Shown: positions 1 to 8,864, counted from the first letter of the stretch. The stretch is 64,000 bases of DNA from JAVJUV01 sp047314965 (GCF_047314965.1 NZ_JBLBVK010000058.1:248001-312000); one strand, 5' to 3'. Program-made: numbers and translations. The notes: a model not told the origin generated them from the sequence alone.

Positions 1-59
1 TCATCGACATGCCGCATGTGTTCCGGCAACACGGGATCGAATTGCTGCCGCCCGCGTGA
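1..59 (+). CDS. 3' end of an unidentified gene (partial)
   Basis: An open frame enters from the left edge and ends at a TGA at 57-59. The visible C-terminal residues read IDMPHVFRQHGIELLPPA. The stop lies 5 nt before the convergent stop of the GNAT gene, which is the spacing expected between two real convergent genes in this compact region. Too little is present to name a family, so no function is assigned. Confidence 0.45.
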   Translation, partial: IDMPHVFRQHGIELLPPA

Positions 60-64
60 TCCGA

Positions 65-895
65 TCAGCCCAGTTCCAGCGTCGTGACGGCGTAGAGTTC
101 TGGCGGGCTTGCCGGGGGTGGTGAGCCACGCACCATGCGCGCGGTGTCGAAGGCCGGTTCGAAGGAGTGGTCTTCGAGCATCTTCCGAAGGCGCGGGCTG
201 GCGGCGGGCACGTCGACGAAGAGCGGGCCGTCGGCAAAGGGTGCGGGGCGGGATTGCAGCAGGGCGAGCGCATCCTCTTCGGAGGCTGCGAGGAGGGGGC
301 CGACTTTCGTGCCTTCGGCGCAGGTGCGAAACGTCGCGAAGGCGAGTGATTCCATTGGCCCGTCGAGAAGAAGAGTCTGGCGTCCGCGGGCGGGACGGAA
401 CCATGCGTCGGCATAGGAGCTCCGTTTGTGTCCGGCGGCGGTTGCGTCGGCGGCAATCAGTGCGGCAAGGTCGCTTTCCCTGGCGGGACGGATGCGGTTC
501 GTCCGGGTTGCCGGGACATGTCCCCTGTAACGGACGGTCTGGCCGACATTCACGAACCCGGAACGTTCGTAATTCGCCTGTTGCGCCGGAACGCCATCCA
601 ATCCGACCGAGCGCGACCCGGCGTGCGCCAGCGCTGCGGTCCAGAGTGCCAGACCGTGGCCCTTGCCCCGGAACTCGGGGCGGCAGATGTAAAGCCCCAG
701 AAAGGCGTGGTCAGCGTCGTGATTGACGACCGATATCGCCGCTGCAGGCCGGCCATCCACTTCGGCGAGGAAGAAGCCTTCGGGGTCGGCGGCAAGAAAG
801 GCGGGGGCGTCGGAGTGTCCGGGATTCCAGCCTTCCTCCCTTGCCCAGTCGAGCACCATCAACAGGTCGGCAAGGGTCATCTGGCGGATTTTCAT
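65..895 (-). CDS. Tandem GNAT-family N-acetyltransferase
   Basis: A 276-residue protein starting at MKIRQMTLADL. The N-terminal half is a GNAT fold with the acetyl-CoA-binding loop seen as RPEFRGKGHG near residue 75. A second acetyltransferase-like half begins near residue 135 (NRIRPARESDLAALIAAD), an arrangement seen in the YitH/HolE group. It would transfer acetyl from acetyl-CoA to an amine; the acceptor is unknown. The frame is open further upstream, but the start at 895 is preferred because its ATG overlaps the TGA of the upstream regulator (ATGA). This implies translational coupling and one transcript. It may detoxify or modify the compound sensed by the GntR protein, which is only an inference from position. 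Confidence 0.8.
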   Translation of the reverse strand: MKIRQMTLADLLMVLDWAREEGWNPGHSDAPAFLAADPEGFFLAEVDGRPAAAISVVNHDADHAFLGLYICRPEFRGKGHGLALWTAALAHAGSRSVGLDGVPAQQANYERSGFVNVGQTVRYRGHVPATRTNRIRPARESDLAALIAADATAAGHKRSSYADAWFRPARGRQTLLLDGPMESLAFATFRTCAEGTKVGPLLAASEEDALALLQSRPAPFADGPLFVDVPAASPRLRKMLEDHSFEPAFDTARMVRGSPPPASPPELYAVTTLELG

Positions 896-1587
896 GACGA
901 CAACGCTTCTTTGAGGCTGCGCGGCGGCGTGTTCCTCTCGCGCAGGTCGAGTGCCGAGTGAAGGTCGACGAGGTGGCTGTGCATCAATTCCTCGGCCAGC
1001 TTTCCGTCGCCGCGCGAGATGGCCTCGACCAAGGCGTGGTGAGCGTGTTTCTCGCACAGGGCACTTTCGCGCCGCCAGTAGAGCGCGATGATGAGCGAGG
1101 AGCGTGCGATGAGGGCCTCGATGAAGGCGGCGATGGTGGTCTGATCGGCTATCCGGGCGATCTCGATGTGAAACAGCCCCGAGAGATGCAGGGCCGCGCC
1201 GTTGTCGGCGCGGGCGAGGGCATCGTGCTCGTCGCGGATGTGGCTGTTCAGGAGTGCGATGTCTTCCTTCGTCGCGCGTTCCGCGGCGCTGCGCGCCGTT
1301 CGCGGCTCTAGCAGGGCGCGTGCCTCGAACACTTCTCTGGCTTCGCGCGGCGTCGGTTGCGCGACGAAGGCGCCACGGTTTCGATGGATTTCGACGAGGT
1401 GGTTATGGGCCAGCGAATGGAGCGCCGCGCGGATGATCGTGCGGGAGACTCCGTAAATGTCGGCGAGGTCGTCTTCGCCGAGCTTCGTGCCCGGAGCGAT
1501 CCGGTGCTGATGTATGGCAAGCGTCAGGGCCGACGCGATGTCGTCGGCCTGTGGCGTGCTTTTCTTTTTCGCTGTGTTTTCCAACAT
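892..1587 (-). CDS. GntR-family transcriptional regulator, FCD subfamily
   Basis: A 231-residue regulator. An N-terminal winged helix-turn-helix covers roughly residues 15-75 (ADIYGVSRTIIRAALHSLA is the recognition region), and an all-helical FCD ligand-binding domain fills residues 80-215, with metal-site-type histidines and aspartates. I place the start at ATG 1587 because AGGTG lies 6 nt upstream; a GTG at 1596 is the alternative. It is divergent from the polyamine-type ABC transporter at 1821 and precedes the GNAT gene in the same transcript. A perfect palindrome of the type bound by FCD regulators lies in the shared promoter region. It is most likely the local regulator of the transporter-racemase operon; repressor or activator role is not known. 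Confidence 0.88.
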   Translation of the reverse strand: MLENTAKKKSTPQADDIASALTLAIHQHRIAPGTKLGEDDLADIYGVSRTIIRAALHSLAHNHLVEIHRNRGAFVAQPTPREAREVFEARALLEPRTARSAAERATKEDIALLNSHIRDEHDALARADNGAALHLSGLFHIEIARIADQTTIAAFIEALIARSSLIIALYWRRESALCEKHAHHALVEAISRGDGKLAEELMHSHLVDLHSALDLRERNTPPRSLKEALSS

Positions 1588-1667
1588 ACCGTTCACCTGC
1601 CCCTTGAATGGCAGAGCCGAGATTTCCCCTCAAGCTGAGTCGGGCATGTATTGGATTTAAATCTTGA

Positions 1668-1677
1668 TTGTATACAA
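1668..1677. promoter_or_regulatory. Palindromic operator candidate for the GntR/FCD regulator
   Basis: TTGTATACAA is a perfect 10-bp palindrome in the 233-nt divergent gap between the GntR gene and the ABC ATPase. FCD-type GntR proteins commonly bind short dyads with a central GTATAC or GTNNNAC. A second, looser dyad, TGTGCT...AGCACA, lies at 1681-1701. Binding is inferred from position and symmetry only. Confidence 0.5.
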
Positions 1678-1820
1678 AATTGTGCTCAAAAAGTAAGCAC
1701 AGGGTCAGGATTCTGCCCTCAATTGGAGCGAGTTCATGTTTTGGGTGGGTCGAAGGCTGGCAAGGTCTTTCCTGATTGCGCCGGTCCCCGCTTTGGTGAA
1801 GCGCAAGCGATGGGGATTTC

Positions 1821-2807
1821 ATGGACGCGGCTGGAAAAGAACTTGAACTGGTCTCGGTAACCAAGCGGTACGGATCGACCGTGGCCGTTGATGCCGTCAG
1901 CCATCATTTCAAGCCTAACACGTATGCATGTCTTCTGGGGCCGTCCGGTTGCGGCAAGTCATCGACGCTTCGGATGATCGCCGGGCACGAAAGTGTCAGC
2001 GAGGGCTCGATCCTGCTGGGTGGCAAGGACATCTCCGACCTGCCGCCTGCCAAGCGCGGCACGGCGATGATGTTCCAGAGCTATGCTTTGTTCCCGCATC
2101 TGAGCGTGGCCGAGAACGTGGCGTTCAGCCTGAAAATGAAGGGCGTGGACAAGGCCGAGCGGCTGAAGAAGGCGGGCGAGATGCTGGAACTGGTTGATCT
2201 CTCTGCCTTGGTGGATCGCCTGCCGGATCAGTTGTCGGGCGGGCAACAGCAGCGTGTCGCACTGGCCCGCGCCCTGATCACCCGGCCTCAGGTCCTGCTT
2301 CTGGACGAGCCGCTTTCGGCACTGGATCCGTTCCTGCGGATCCGGATGCGGGGCGAACTGAGAAAGCTTCAGCGCGAGTTGGGCATCAGTTTCCTTCACG
2401 TCACCCATGGACAGGACGAGGCGCTGGCGCTGGCGGACGAGATCGTGGTCATGAACAACGCCGTGATCGAGCAGGCGGGACCGGCGCGCGAGGTTTTCAA
2501 CGCGCCGAAGACCGCGTTCGTCGCTCAGTTCATGGGCGGGCACAACGTGCTGGCCCTGCCGGATGGGCACTTCGCGATCCGTTCGGATGCCGTCCGTCTT
2601 GCGGCGCCGGGGGAAGGCCAGCTGGACGGCCAGATCACCGGCGTCGAGTACCAGGGAACGCATGTCTCCGTGAGCGCGAAAATCGCGGGTGATCAGGACG
2701 TGACGGCGCTGATGCCGGACTCCGCGTTCTTTGCAAATCCGAAAAACCCGGGCGACCCCGTCGGCCTGACCTGGGACAAAGACCAACTTCACCGACTGAC
2801 GACTTAA
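1821..2807 (+). CDS. Spermidine/putrescine-type ABC transporter ATP-binding protein (PotA-like)
   Basis: A 328-residue ATPase energising the uptake system of the next three genes. Visible motifs: Walker A GPSGCGKS (residues 40-47), Q-loop MMFQSY (Gln86), signature LSGGQ (138-142), Walker B VLLLDEP (158-164) and switch His196. Residues 240-328 resemble a TOBE domain, as in the CUT1/PotA group of importers, although this tail is short for PotA. The ATG at 1821 begins 233 nt from the divergent GntR gene. The order ATPase, binding protein, permease, permease with a terminal racemase suggests uptake of a small nitrogen compound rather than necessarily a polyamine. Confidence 0.9.
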   Translation: MDAAGKELELVSVTKRYGSTVAVDAVSHHFKPNTYACLLGPSGCGKSSTLRMIAGHESVSEGSILLGGKDISDLPPAKRGTAMMFQSYALFPHLSVAENVAFSLKMKGVDKAERLKKAGEMLELVDLSALVDRLPDQLSGGQQQRVALARALITRPQVLLLDEPLSALDPFLRIRMRGELRKLQRELGISFLHVTHGQDEALALADEIVVMNNAVIEQAGPAREVFNAPKTAFVAQFMGGHNVLALPDGHFAIRSDAVRLAAPGEGQLDGQITGVEYQGTHVSVSAKIAGDQDVTALMPDSAFFANPKNPGDPVGLTWDKDQLHRLTT

Positions 2808-2831
2808 ACCATCCGACAAGGAGTAGAAACA

Positions 2832-4091
2832 ATGGCGAAACTATCCCGTAGAAGCCTTCTGAAGACAGGCGCGGCGGCCGTTGGCGCAAGCACGCTTGGC
2901 GCGCCGATGATCTGGGCGCAGAACATCAAGGACGTCACGTTGCGCCAGTTCGGCACCGGCGTGTCGAACCTGAACGAAGTGGCCCAGAAGGTTAAGGAAG
3001 ACCTGGGCTTCACGCTGGAGATGACGGCGCTCGATTCCGACAGCGTGACCCAGCGCGCCGCGACCCAGCCCGGCAGCTTTGACATCGCCGATATCGAGTA
3101 CTGGATCTGCAAGAAGGTCTGGCCGACCGGCAACCTGCAGGCGATGGATACGTCGAAGATCAAGAATTACGACAAGATCGTCGGTATCTTCCGGAGCGGC
3201 AAGCTGACCCCGGAAAGCACGATCGCACAGGGCACTGCGCCGCACACCGTGGGCTTCACCTCCGGCCCGGAAGGCACTGATTTCGTTCAGGAAGAATCCG
3301 GTTGGATGACCCTGATCCCGACGATCTACAATGCCGACACCCTGGGCATCCGCCCCGACCTGATCGGCCGTCCGATCAACAACTGGTCCGAGCTTCTGAA
3401 CCCCGAGTTCAAGGGCAAGGCCTCGATCCTCGACATCTCGTCGATCGGCATCATGGACATGGCGATGGTCGTTGAATCGATGGGCGAATACACCTATCCC
3501 GACAAGGGCAACATGACCCGCGAAGAGATCGATCTGACGATCGGCATCTTCACCGAAGCCAAGAAGAACGGCCAGTTCCGCGCCTTCTGGAAGTCGTTCG
3601 ACGAGAGCGTCAACCTGATGGCGTCGGGCGAGGTCGTGATCCAGTCGATGTGGTCGCCGGCGATCACCGCGGTCAAGTCGCGCGGCATTCCTTGCGTCTA
3701 CCAGCCGCTGGAAGAAGGCTATCGCAGTTGGGGCGGCGGCATCGGCCTGTCGGCCGCTCTGACCGGTCTGGAGCGCGATGCGGCTTACGAGTACATCAAC
3801 TGGTATCTCGACGGTTGGGTCGGCGGCTTCCTGATGCGCCAAGGTTACTACTCGGCCGTGCCGGAGACCTCGAAGAACTACATGTCCGAGAACGAGTGGG
3901 GCTACTGGTTCGAGGGCAAGGAAGCGACCGACGTCATCACGTCGCCCTTCGGCGATCCGCTGGCCCAGGCCGGAGAGACCCGCGACGGTGGCAGCTTCTA
4001 CGACCGCATGGGCGCCGTTGCCTGCTGGAACGCCGTCATGGACGAGAACCAGTACATGGTTCGCAAGTGGAACGAGTTCATCGCCGCCTAA
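2832..4091 (+). CDS. Periplasmic binding protein of PotD-like ABC transporter, Tat-exported
   Basis: A 419-residue periplasmic binding protein. The N-terminus MAKLSRRSLLKTG is a twin-arginine signal followed by a hydrophobic stretch and a cut site near APMIWAQ, so export of a folded protein through Tat is likely. The body fits the type II extracellular solute-binding fold used by PotD/PotF-like systems, for example the segment NNWSELLNPEFKGKASI. It starts 24 nt after the ATPase gene with AAGGAG upstream. A strong hairpin after the stop separates it from the permeases. The ligand cannot be read from sequence; the terminal racemase makes a hydantoin- or carbamoyl-type compound conceivable. Confidence 0.88.
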   Translation: MAKLSRRSLLKTGAAAVGASTLGAPMIWAQNIKDVTLRQFGTGVSNLNEVAQKVKEDLGFTLEMTALDSDSVTQRAATQPGSFDIADIEYWICKKVWPTGNLQAMDTSKIKNYDKIVGIFRSGKLTPESTIAQGTAPHTVGFTSGPEGTDFVQEESGWMTLIPTIYNADTLGIRPDLIGRPINNWSELLNPEFKGKASILDISSIGIMDMAMVVESMGEYTYPDKGNMTREEIDLTIGIFTEAKKNGQFRAFWKSFDESVNLMASGEVVIQSMWSPAITAVKSRGIPCVYQPLEEGYRSWGGGIGLSAALTGLERDAAYEYINWYLDGWVGGFLMRQGYYSAVPETSKNYMSENEWGYWFEGKEATDVITSPFGDPLAQAGETRDGGSFYDRMGAVACWNAVMDENQYMVRKWNEFIAA

Positions 4092-4102
4092 GCGACACTC
4101 TC

Positions 4103-4126
4103 GGGGCGCGGTTTCCGCCGCGCCCC
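4103..4126 (+). terminator. Intraoperon hairpin after binding-protein gene
   Basis: GGGGCGCGG and CCGCGCCCC form a 9-bp perfect stem with a 6-nt loop, followed by TTT. It sits 12 nt after the binding-protein stop and 21 nt before the first permease. It probably acts as a partial terminator or 3'-end stabiliser that keeps binding-protein mRNA in excess. Confidence 0.65.
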
Positions 4127-4146
4127 TTTCAGGACATGGGAACAAC

Positions 4147-5010
4147 ATGGACCGGATAGCGGGAAATCGGAAACTCAGCGGTCTGCTGATGGTGTCGCCA
4201 CTGCTTGCGGTGTTTCTAGTGTTTCTGGTGCTTCCCATCGTGATGATCGTGGTCGTCAGCTTCTGGCGCGCGACCGAGTTCTCGATCATCCCCGACTTCG
4301 TCTGGGAGAATTACGAGTTCCTGTTCGGATCGGCCGTGACCTACCAGGTCTTCCTGAACACGTTCAAATACGCACTGATCACCTGGGTCTTTACCTTGGT
4401 GATCGGGTTCACGGTTGCCTATTTCCTTGCGTTCCACGTCCGCAGCCTGACGTGGCAGATTGCGCTCTTCCTCCTGTGCACGATCCCCTTCTGGACGTCG
4501 AACATCATTCGCATGATCTCGTGGATCCCGTTCCTTGGCCGGAACGGCATCGCCAATTCGACGCTGATCTCGTGGGGCGTGATCGACGAGCCATTGGAAT
4601 GGCTTTTGTTCAGCGATTTCGCGGTGATCCTGGCCTTCGTGCATCTTTACACGCTGTTCATGGTTGTCCCGATCTTCAACACGATGATGCGCATCGACAA
4701 ATCCCTGATCGAGGCGGCGCGGGACGCGGGTGCGAACGGCGCGCAGATCCTATGGAACGTCGTCATCCCGCTGACCAAGCCCGGTATCATGATCGGAACG
4801 ATCTTCGTCGTCACGCTGGTTATGGGCGATTTCATCACCGTGCGGTTCATGTCCGGATCGCAGTCGGCCAATGTGGGGCGCCTGATTTCGAACGATATCG
4901 CGCTGCTGCAGTACCCCTCTGCCAGCGCCACGGCGGTGATCCTTCTGATCACCGTGCTGATGGTGATCGGCATCCTCTTGCGCTTCGTCGACATTAGGAA
5001 GGAACTCTGA
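4147..5010 (+). CDS. ABC transporter permease (PotB-like)
   Basis: A 287-residue inner-membrane permease with about six hydrophobic segments, the first at residues 12-38. The cytoplasmic EAA loop that docks on the ATPase is visible at EAARDAGANG (from residue 189), followed by the conserved IPLTKPG. The start at MDRIAGNRK is chosen because the frame upstream is only the shadow of the binding-protein gene and a GGGA lies just before it. Its TGA overlaps the ATG of the second permease (TGATG), so the two subunits are translationally coupled and presumably form a heterodimeric channel. Confidence 0.88.
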   Translation: MDRIAGNRKLSGLLMVSPLLAVFLVFLVLPIVMIVVVSFWRATEFSIIPDFVWENYEFLFGSAVTYQVFLNTFKYALITWVFTLVIGFTVAYFLAFHVRSLTWQIALFLLCTIPFWTSNIIRMISWIPFLGRNGIANSTLISWGVIDEPLEWLLFSDFAVILAFVHLYTLFMVVPIFNTMMRIDKSLIEAARDAGANGAQILWNVVIPLTKPGIMIGTIFVVTLVMGDFITVRFMSGSQSANVGRLISNDIALLQYPSASATAVILLITVLMVIGILLRFVDIRKEL

Positions 5011-5849
5011 TGGAACCGCGTCCCAGGTCTTTTTATATCCTGTCGGCCTTCTTCGCGCTGTTCCTGCTGTTTCTTTACGGTCCGACGATCACCATCGCGA
5101 TCCTGTCGTTTCAGGGGCCGGGCGGCGGTCTGACCTTCCCGATGAACGGTGTGTCGCTGCACTGGTTCCGCGACCTGTTCGAGCAACAGGCGGTGGGCGA
5201 TATCTGGGGCAGTTTCCGGCGCAGCTTCGCTCTGGGCCTGATGGTGATGGTCACGACAGTCGTGGTCTCGGTCATGGGCGGGCTCGCGTTCCGCAAGCGC
5301 TTTCCCGGTTCGACCATCGTTTTCTACCTTATCATCACCTCCTTGGTGATCCCGTCGATCCTGATCTCGCTGGGTGTCGGTTTGCTGTTCAGCCAGTCGG
5401 GGCTGGATGTGCATTGGTCGACCTCGGCCTTCGGGGCGCAGCTGACCTGGACGCTGCCCTTCGGCCTTCTGATCATGTTCGCGGTCTTCAACCGGTTCGA
5501 TAAAAGCTACGAGGAGGCCGCGCGCGATCTTGGCGCGACACCTTGGCAGACGTTGCGCCACGTGGTCCTGCCGATCATCGGGCCATCGCTGATCGGCGTG
5601 GCGCTGTTCGGTTTCACGCTGAGCTATGATGAATTTGCCCGCACGCTGCTAACTGCGGGGAGCTATAACACGCTGCCGCTGGAAATCTTCGGCATGACGA
5701 CCAACGTCACGACACCGGTGCTTTATGCCCTGGGAACGCTGACGACGGCCTTTTCCTTCCTGATCATCGCGGTCTTCCTGCTGCTGGCATGGGGCAGTTC
5801 GCGGCGCAAGGCAAAGGCCGGCTCTGACGCGGGCAAGGGCATGGTATGA
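5010..5849 (+). CDS. ABC transporter permease (PotC-like)
   Basis: A 279-residue second permease subunit of the same importer, with about six membrane segments. The ATPase-docking loop is at EEAARDLGATPWQTL (near residue 170), with HVVLPIIGP after it. Residues YDEFARTLLTAG in the last third are typical of PotC-type permeases. It overlaps the preceding permease by one base and the following racemase by four (ATGA), so all five genes from 1821 form one operon. Confidence 0.88.
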   Translation: MEPRPRSFYILSAFFALFLLFLYGPTITIAILSFQGPGGGLTFPMNGVSLHWFRDLFEQQAVGDIWGSFRRSFALGLMVMVTTVVVSVMGGLAFRKRFPGSTIVFYLIITSLVIPSILISLGVGLLFSQSGLDVHWSTSAFGAQLTWTLPFGLLIMFAVFNRFDKSYEEAARDLGATPWQTLRHVVLPIIGPSLIGVALFGFTLSYDEFARTLLTAGSYNTLPLEIFGMTTNVTTPVLYALGTLTTAFSFLIIAVFLLLAWGSSRRKAKAGSDAGKGMV

Positions 5850-6496
5850 TCGTTCTGATCAACCCCAATTCGACCGAAACGATGACGGAAGCCATGCGCA
5901 TGACCGCGCAGGCCGCGGTTCCGGACATCAGGATCGAGGGCTGGACCTCCCACGATGGGCCCCCGGCGATTCAGGGCCGGGAGGACGGCGACGCGGCGGT
6001 TCCACCTTTGCTGAAACTGGTGAGCACGGCTTCTAAGCAGGGGGCAGCCGCCATCATCATCGGGTGCTTCGACGACACCGGTCTGGAGCAGGCACGCGAC
6101 CTGGCCGACTGTCCCGTGATCGGCATCGGGCAGGCTGGATATCACATGGCGGCGCTTCTGGGGCGGCGCTTTTCGGTTGTCACGACGCTGGCGGTTTCGG
6201 TTCCGATCCTGGAGGAAAACGTGCGGGCCTACGGGCTCGAGCGCAGCCTTGGCCGAGTGCGCGCCAGCGGCGTGCCGGTTCTGGAACTGGAGCGGGAACC
6301 CCAGTCGGCCATGCAGCGGGTGATCGAAGAGATTGTGCGGGCCGAGAACGAAGACAACGTGGACAGCGTCGTTCTTGGCTGTGGCGGCATGGTTCATCTG
6401 CCTCAGCTTGTCCTTGAGCGCACCGGGCTGCTCCCGATCGATGGCGTTCGCGCCGCTGCGCTGGCCGCGCGCTGCGTTACCGAGCCTCGCCGCTGA
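5846..6496 (+). CDS. Asp/Glu/hydantoin racemase family protein
   Basis: A 216-residue cofactor-independent racemase. The two catalytic cysteines of the family are present: Cys74 in IIGCFDDTG and Cys179 in VLGCGGM. MIVLINPNSTETM at the N-terminus is the usual start of hydantoin racemases, which interconvert D- and L-5-substituted hydantoins. Related proteins act on aspartate, glutamate or maleate. Overlap with the permease gene ties the enzyme to the imported compound, so a hydantoin or carbamoyl amino acid is a reasonable substrate guess. No hydantoinase or carbamoylase gene is nearby. Confidence 0.82.
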   Translation: MIVLINPNSTETMTEAMRMTAQAAVPDIRIEGWTSHDGPPAIQGREDGDAAVPPLLKLVSTASKQGAAAIIIGCFDDTGLEQARDLADCPVIGIGQAGYHMAALLGRRFSVVTTLAVSVPILEENVRAYGLERSLGRVRASGVPVLELEREPQSAMQRVIEEIVRAENEDNVDSVVLGCGGMVHLPQLVLERTGLLPIDGVRAAALAARCVTEPRR

Positions 6497-6499
6497 CGC

Positions 6500-7285
6500 C
6501 TAGCCGGCGGTAACGGACAACGCGCGGGCGTCGAGCGTGGCGGTCAGGCCTCCATCGCATTCGATATTGCATCCCGAGACCCAAGACGCCTCATCTGACG
6601 CGAGGAACAGGATCACCTCGGCAATCTCCTCAGGACGTCCAGCGCGTCCGGCGATCGCGACGCCGCGGCTGGCGCGTTCGCCGAACGCTTCCATGAAATC
6701 GCCGAGGATCGGAGTGTCGACAGCGGCCGGGCTGACGGCGTTGATGCGGATGGAGCGCGCGCGCAATTCATCGACCATCGCCTTGGTCCAGACCACGACC
6801 GCTTCCTTGGAGAGATCATAGGCCCGGACCGGGTCGATGGTTTCTTCGGTGACGAACCGGTCGAGCATCTGCGGACCAAGTACGAGAAGGCGTTTCACCT
6901 GTTCGGCGTTTTCGCGCCATTTCGCGCCGGCCTTCGACGCCATGTTCACGATTGCGCCGCCGTCTGCGATTCGTGGCAGGGCGTGCCGCGTCAGGGTACG
7001 AAGGCCGAAGACGTTTACCCGGAGAAGCTCTGCTTCCCGCCCGGGGCGCGGTGGCAGGCCCGCGGCGTTCACCAGCGCATGGATTTGATCCGGAAGTCGG
7101 AGGCCTTTTATCGAACCCAGATCGCTCAGGTCCGCCTTTACCCAATCGAGCGAACCGTCGTCGGGATCGGTTCGGTCGACGATCGTGACCTTCGCTCCGA
7201 GCTTCGCGAATTTTCCCGCTGTCGCTTTGCCAATGCCAGAGGCGCCACCGGTGATCACGATGTTGCGGCCATTCCAGTCCGTCAT
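6500..7285 (-). CDS. Short-chain dehydrogenase/reductase
   Basis: A 261-residue NAD(P)-dependent oxidoreductase. The cofactor-binding turn is GGASGIGKA (residues 13-21) and the catalytic set is Ser117, Tyr156 and Lys160 (YDLSK). Residues NAAG and the C-terminal DEASWVSGCNIECDGG agree with classical SDRs, closest in style to 3-alpha-hydroxysteroid or cis-diol dehydrogenases. The start is MTDWNGRN at 7285; upstream sequence in frame lies in the gap and the monooxygenase. It is the last gene of the minus-strand operon with the FAD monooxygenase 16 nt upstream, and ends 3 nt from the convergent racemase. It may oxidise a product of that monooxygenase. Confidence 0.82.
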   Translation of the reverse strand: MTDWNGRNIVITGGASGIGKATAGKFAKLGAKVTIVDRTDPDDGSLDWVKADLSDLGSIKGLRLPDQIHALVNAAGLPPRPGREAELLRVNVFGLRTLTRHALPRIADGGAIVNMASKAGAKWRENAEQVKRLLVLGPQMLDRFVTEETIDPVRAYDLSKEAVVVWTKAMVDELRARSIRINAVSPAAVDTPILGDFMEAFGERASRGVAIAGRAGRPEEIAEVILFLASDEASWVSGCNIECDGGLTATLDARALSVTAG

Positions 7286-7301
7286 CTTCCTGTCTTTCCC
7301 A

Positions 7302-8864
7302 TCAGGAGCCGAGAGCCGCCCGGAGAATCCGGTCGGCGTCCGCATCGTTGTCACCGGTCCAGGCGACATAGCGGTCCGGCCGTACAAGAATCACCTCACG
7401 ACCCCAACACTGGTGCCAGTCTGCCATCGATGCCGGGGCGGACAGTGGAACGCCAAGGCTCTTGGCCGCCTTGGTAAAGCCCGCGGCACGCTCCGGGCGG
7501 GCGGCCAGCACGGTAAACTCTGGTCCAATCGCCTTGCCGGCTTCGCGTCCATCGGGGCCGGGCGGCGGCAAAAGGTGCCCGGGCCGGGCCGCGAAACTGT
7601 GGGAACCCCGCGCGCTGGGCATGCCCTTGCTCTGTGGTATGATCGGCGATCCTTCATAGTTCGGTTCGAAGGCCAGAACCTCGTCGGCATCGAGGTTCCG
7701 CGAGAACCAGGCTTTCTCGAAGTCGTCCTTGTCCCGTACCGGGTCGTGTGCCGCAAGGAATGCCCGGTCGTCCTCGATGTAGCGTTCTATGAAGTCGCGG
7801 GCGGTCGAGGCGAAGACCGGGCGGCGCTCTGCATCGTAGCTGTCCAGCAAACCATCGCCGCCCCAGCCCTGCAGAACGGCGGCCAGTTTCCAGCCAAGGT
7901 TGCGGACGTCCTCGAACCCTGTGTTGATCCCGTAGCCGCCGTAAGGCGGGTGGCTGTGCGCGGCATCGCCCGCGATGAAAACCGGTCCCTTTCGATAGGT
8001 CCTCGCCATCGAGACGCGCAGGTCCCAGAGCCCGATATGGTCGATTTCAAGATCGAATTTCTGGCCCACCGCTTTGTGCAGCAGTGCCTCGAAGTCAAAG
8101 TTCTCCCGAGTCGTGCCGGGCGGAAGAGGGGCGTGGAAAAACCAGGACAGCCCATGGTCGACGCGTCCGAAGAACAGCCAGTAGCCTTCGTACTCCGGGT
8201 TCAGAACGCAGTAGAACGCCTTGCCGGGATAGCGTTTCAATAGTTCGTGCAGTTCTTCCGAGCGGAACACGAGGAGGGCCATCAACTTGTTGTGGTCGGA
8301 CAGATGCTCGCCGATGCCGGCTGCGTCGCGCACCATGGAGCGGCTGCCATCCGTGCCGACAAGGAAGCGGGCTTCGAGTGTCTCGGACTGGCCCGTCTCG
8401 CGGTTCGCGATTGTCAGTCGTGCGCCGTCCTCGCCGGCATCCAGCGCGTCACCGGCCCAGCCGTAGCGGATCGTGACCGATTGCAACTCGGCGGCCCGCG
8501 CGCGCAGAACCCGTTCGGTGGCGTATTGGGGCAGGCGGGCATTGGCGGCGAAGTAGTAGTCCTTAACCTTCGCCCGGTTCAGCCAGTCGTAGGTGTATTC
8601 GGACAGAAGGGTGCCGTGGCTGGTCATGCCCCCGATGCCGCCGCCTTCGGGGATAGGATGGGCGGCGCGGACTTCGTCCTCACAGTGCCATGCCCGGAAA
8701 TGCTCGCATGTGCGCTGTGTCAGGTTCTGCCCCTTCGGGATGGGGTGCATGTCACGGTTTCGTTCGACCACGCATGTCCTGATGCCGCGCTGGCCAAGCT
8801 CGATGGCGAGCCCCATTCCAACAGGACCGCCGCCATTGATGAGCACGTCGTAGCGTTCCGTCAT
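7302..8864 (-). CDS. FAD-dependent aromatic-ring monooxygenase (MhpA/TfdB-like)
   Basis: A 520-residue class A flavoprotein hydroxylase, which uses NAD(P)H and O2 to hydroxylate an aromatic ring. FAD-binding GGGPVGMG is at residues 11-18, the DG motif is at VGTDGSRS (172-173) and the GD motif is at FIAGDAAHSHPPYGG (GD 299-300). The length and a C-terminal thioredoxin-like region (about 400-520) match 3-(3-hydroxyphenyl)propionate and chlorophenol hydroxylases. Its start overlaps the stop of the IclR regulator (ATGA). The actual phenolic substrate is unknown; it is probably what the TAXI-TRAP system brings in. Confidence 0.87.
   Translation of the reverse strand: MTERYDVLINGGGPVGMGLAIELGQRGIRTCVVERNRDMHPIPKGQNLTQRTCEHFRAWHCEDEVRAAHPIPEGGGIGGMTSHGTLLSEYTYDWLNRAKVKDYYFAANARLPQYATERVLRARAAELQSVTIRYGWAGDALDAGEDGARLTIANRETGQSETLEARFLVGTDGSRSMVRDAAGIGEHLSDHNKLMALLVFRSEELHELLKRYPGKAFYCVLNPEYEGYWLFFGRVDHGLSWFFHAPLPPGTTRENFDFEALLHKAVGQKFDLEIDHIGLWDLRVSMARTYRKGPVFIAGDAAHSHPPYGGYGINTGFEDVRNLGWKLAAVLQGWGGDGLLDSYDAERRPVFASTARDFIERYIEDDRAFLAAHDPVRDKDDFEKAWFSRNLDADEVLAFEPNYEGSPIIPQSKGMPSARGSHSFAARPGHLLPPPGPDGREAGKAIGPEFTVLAARPERAAGFTKAAKSLGVPLSAPASMADWHQCWGREVILVRPDRYVAWTGDNDADADRILRAALGS

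Noticed and set aside
2841..4289. Long open frame (482 codons) on the minus strand opposite the PotD-like gene
   Set aside because: It is the antisense shadow of a clear Tat-exported binding protein and its permease; composition is His/Arg/Asp-rich with no recognisable domain.
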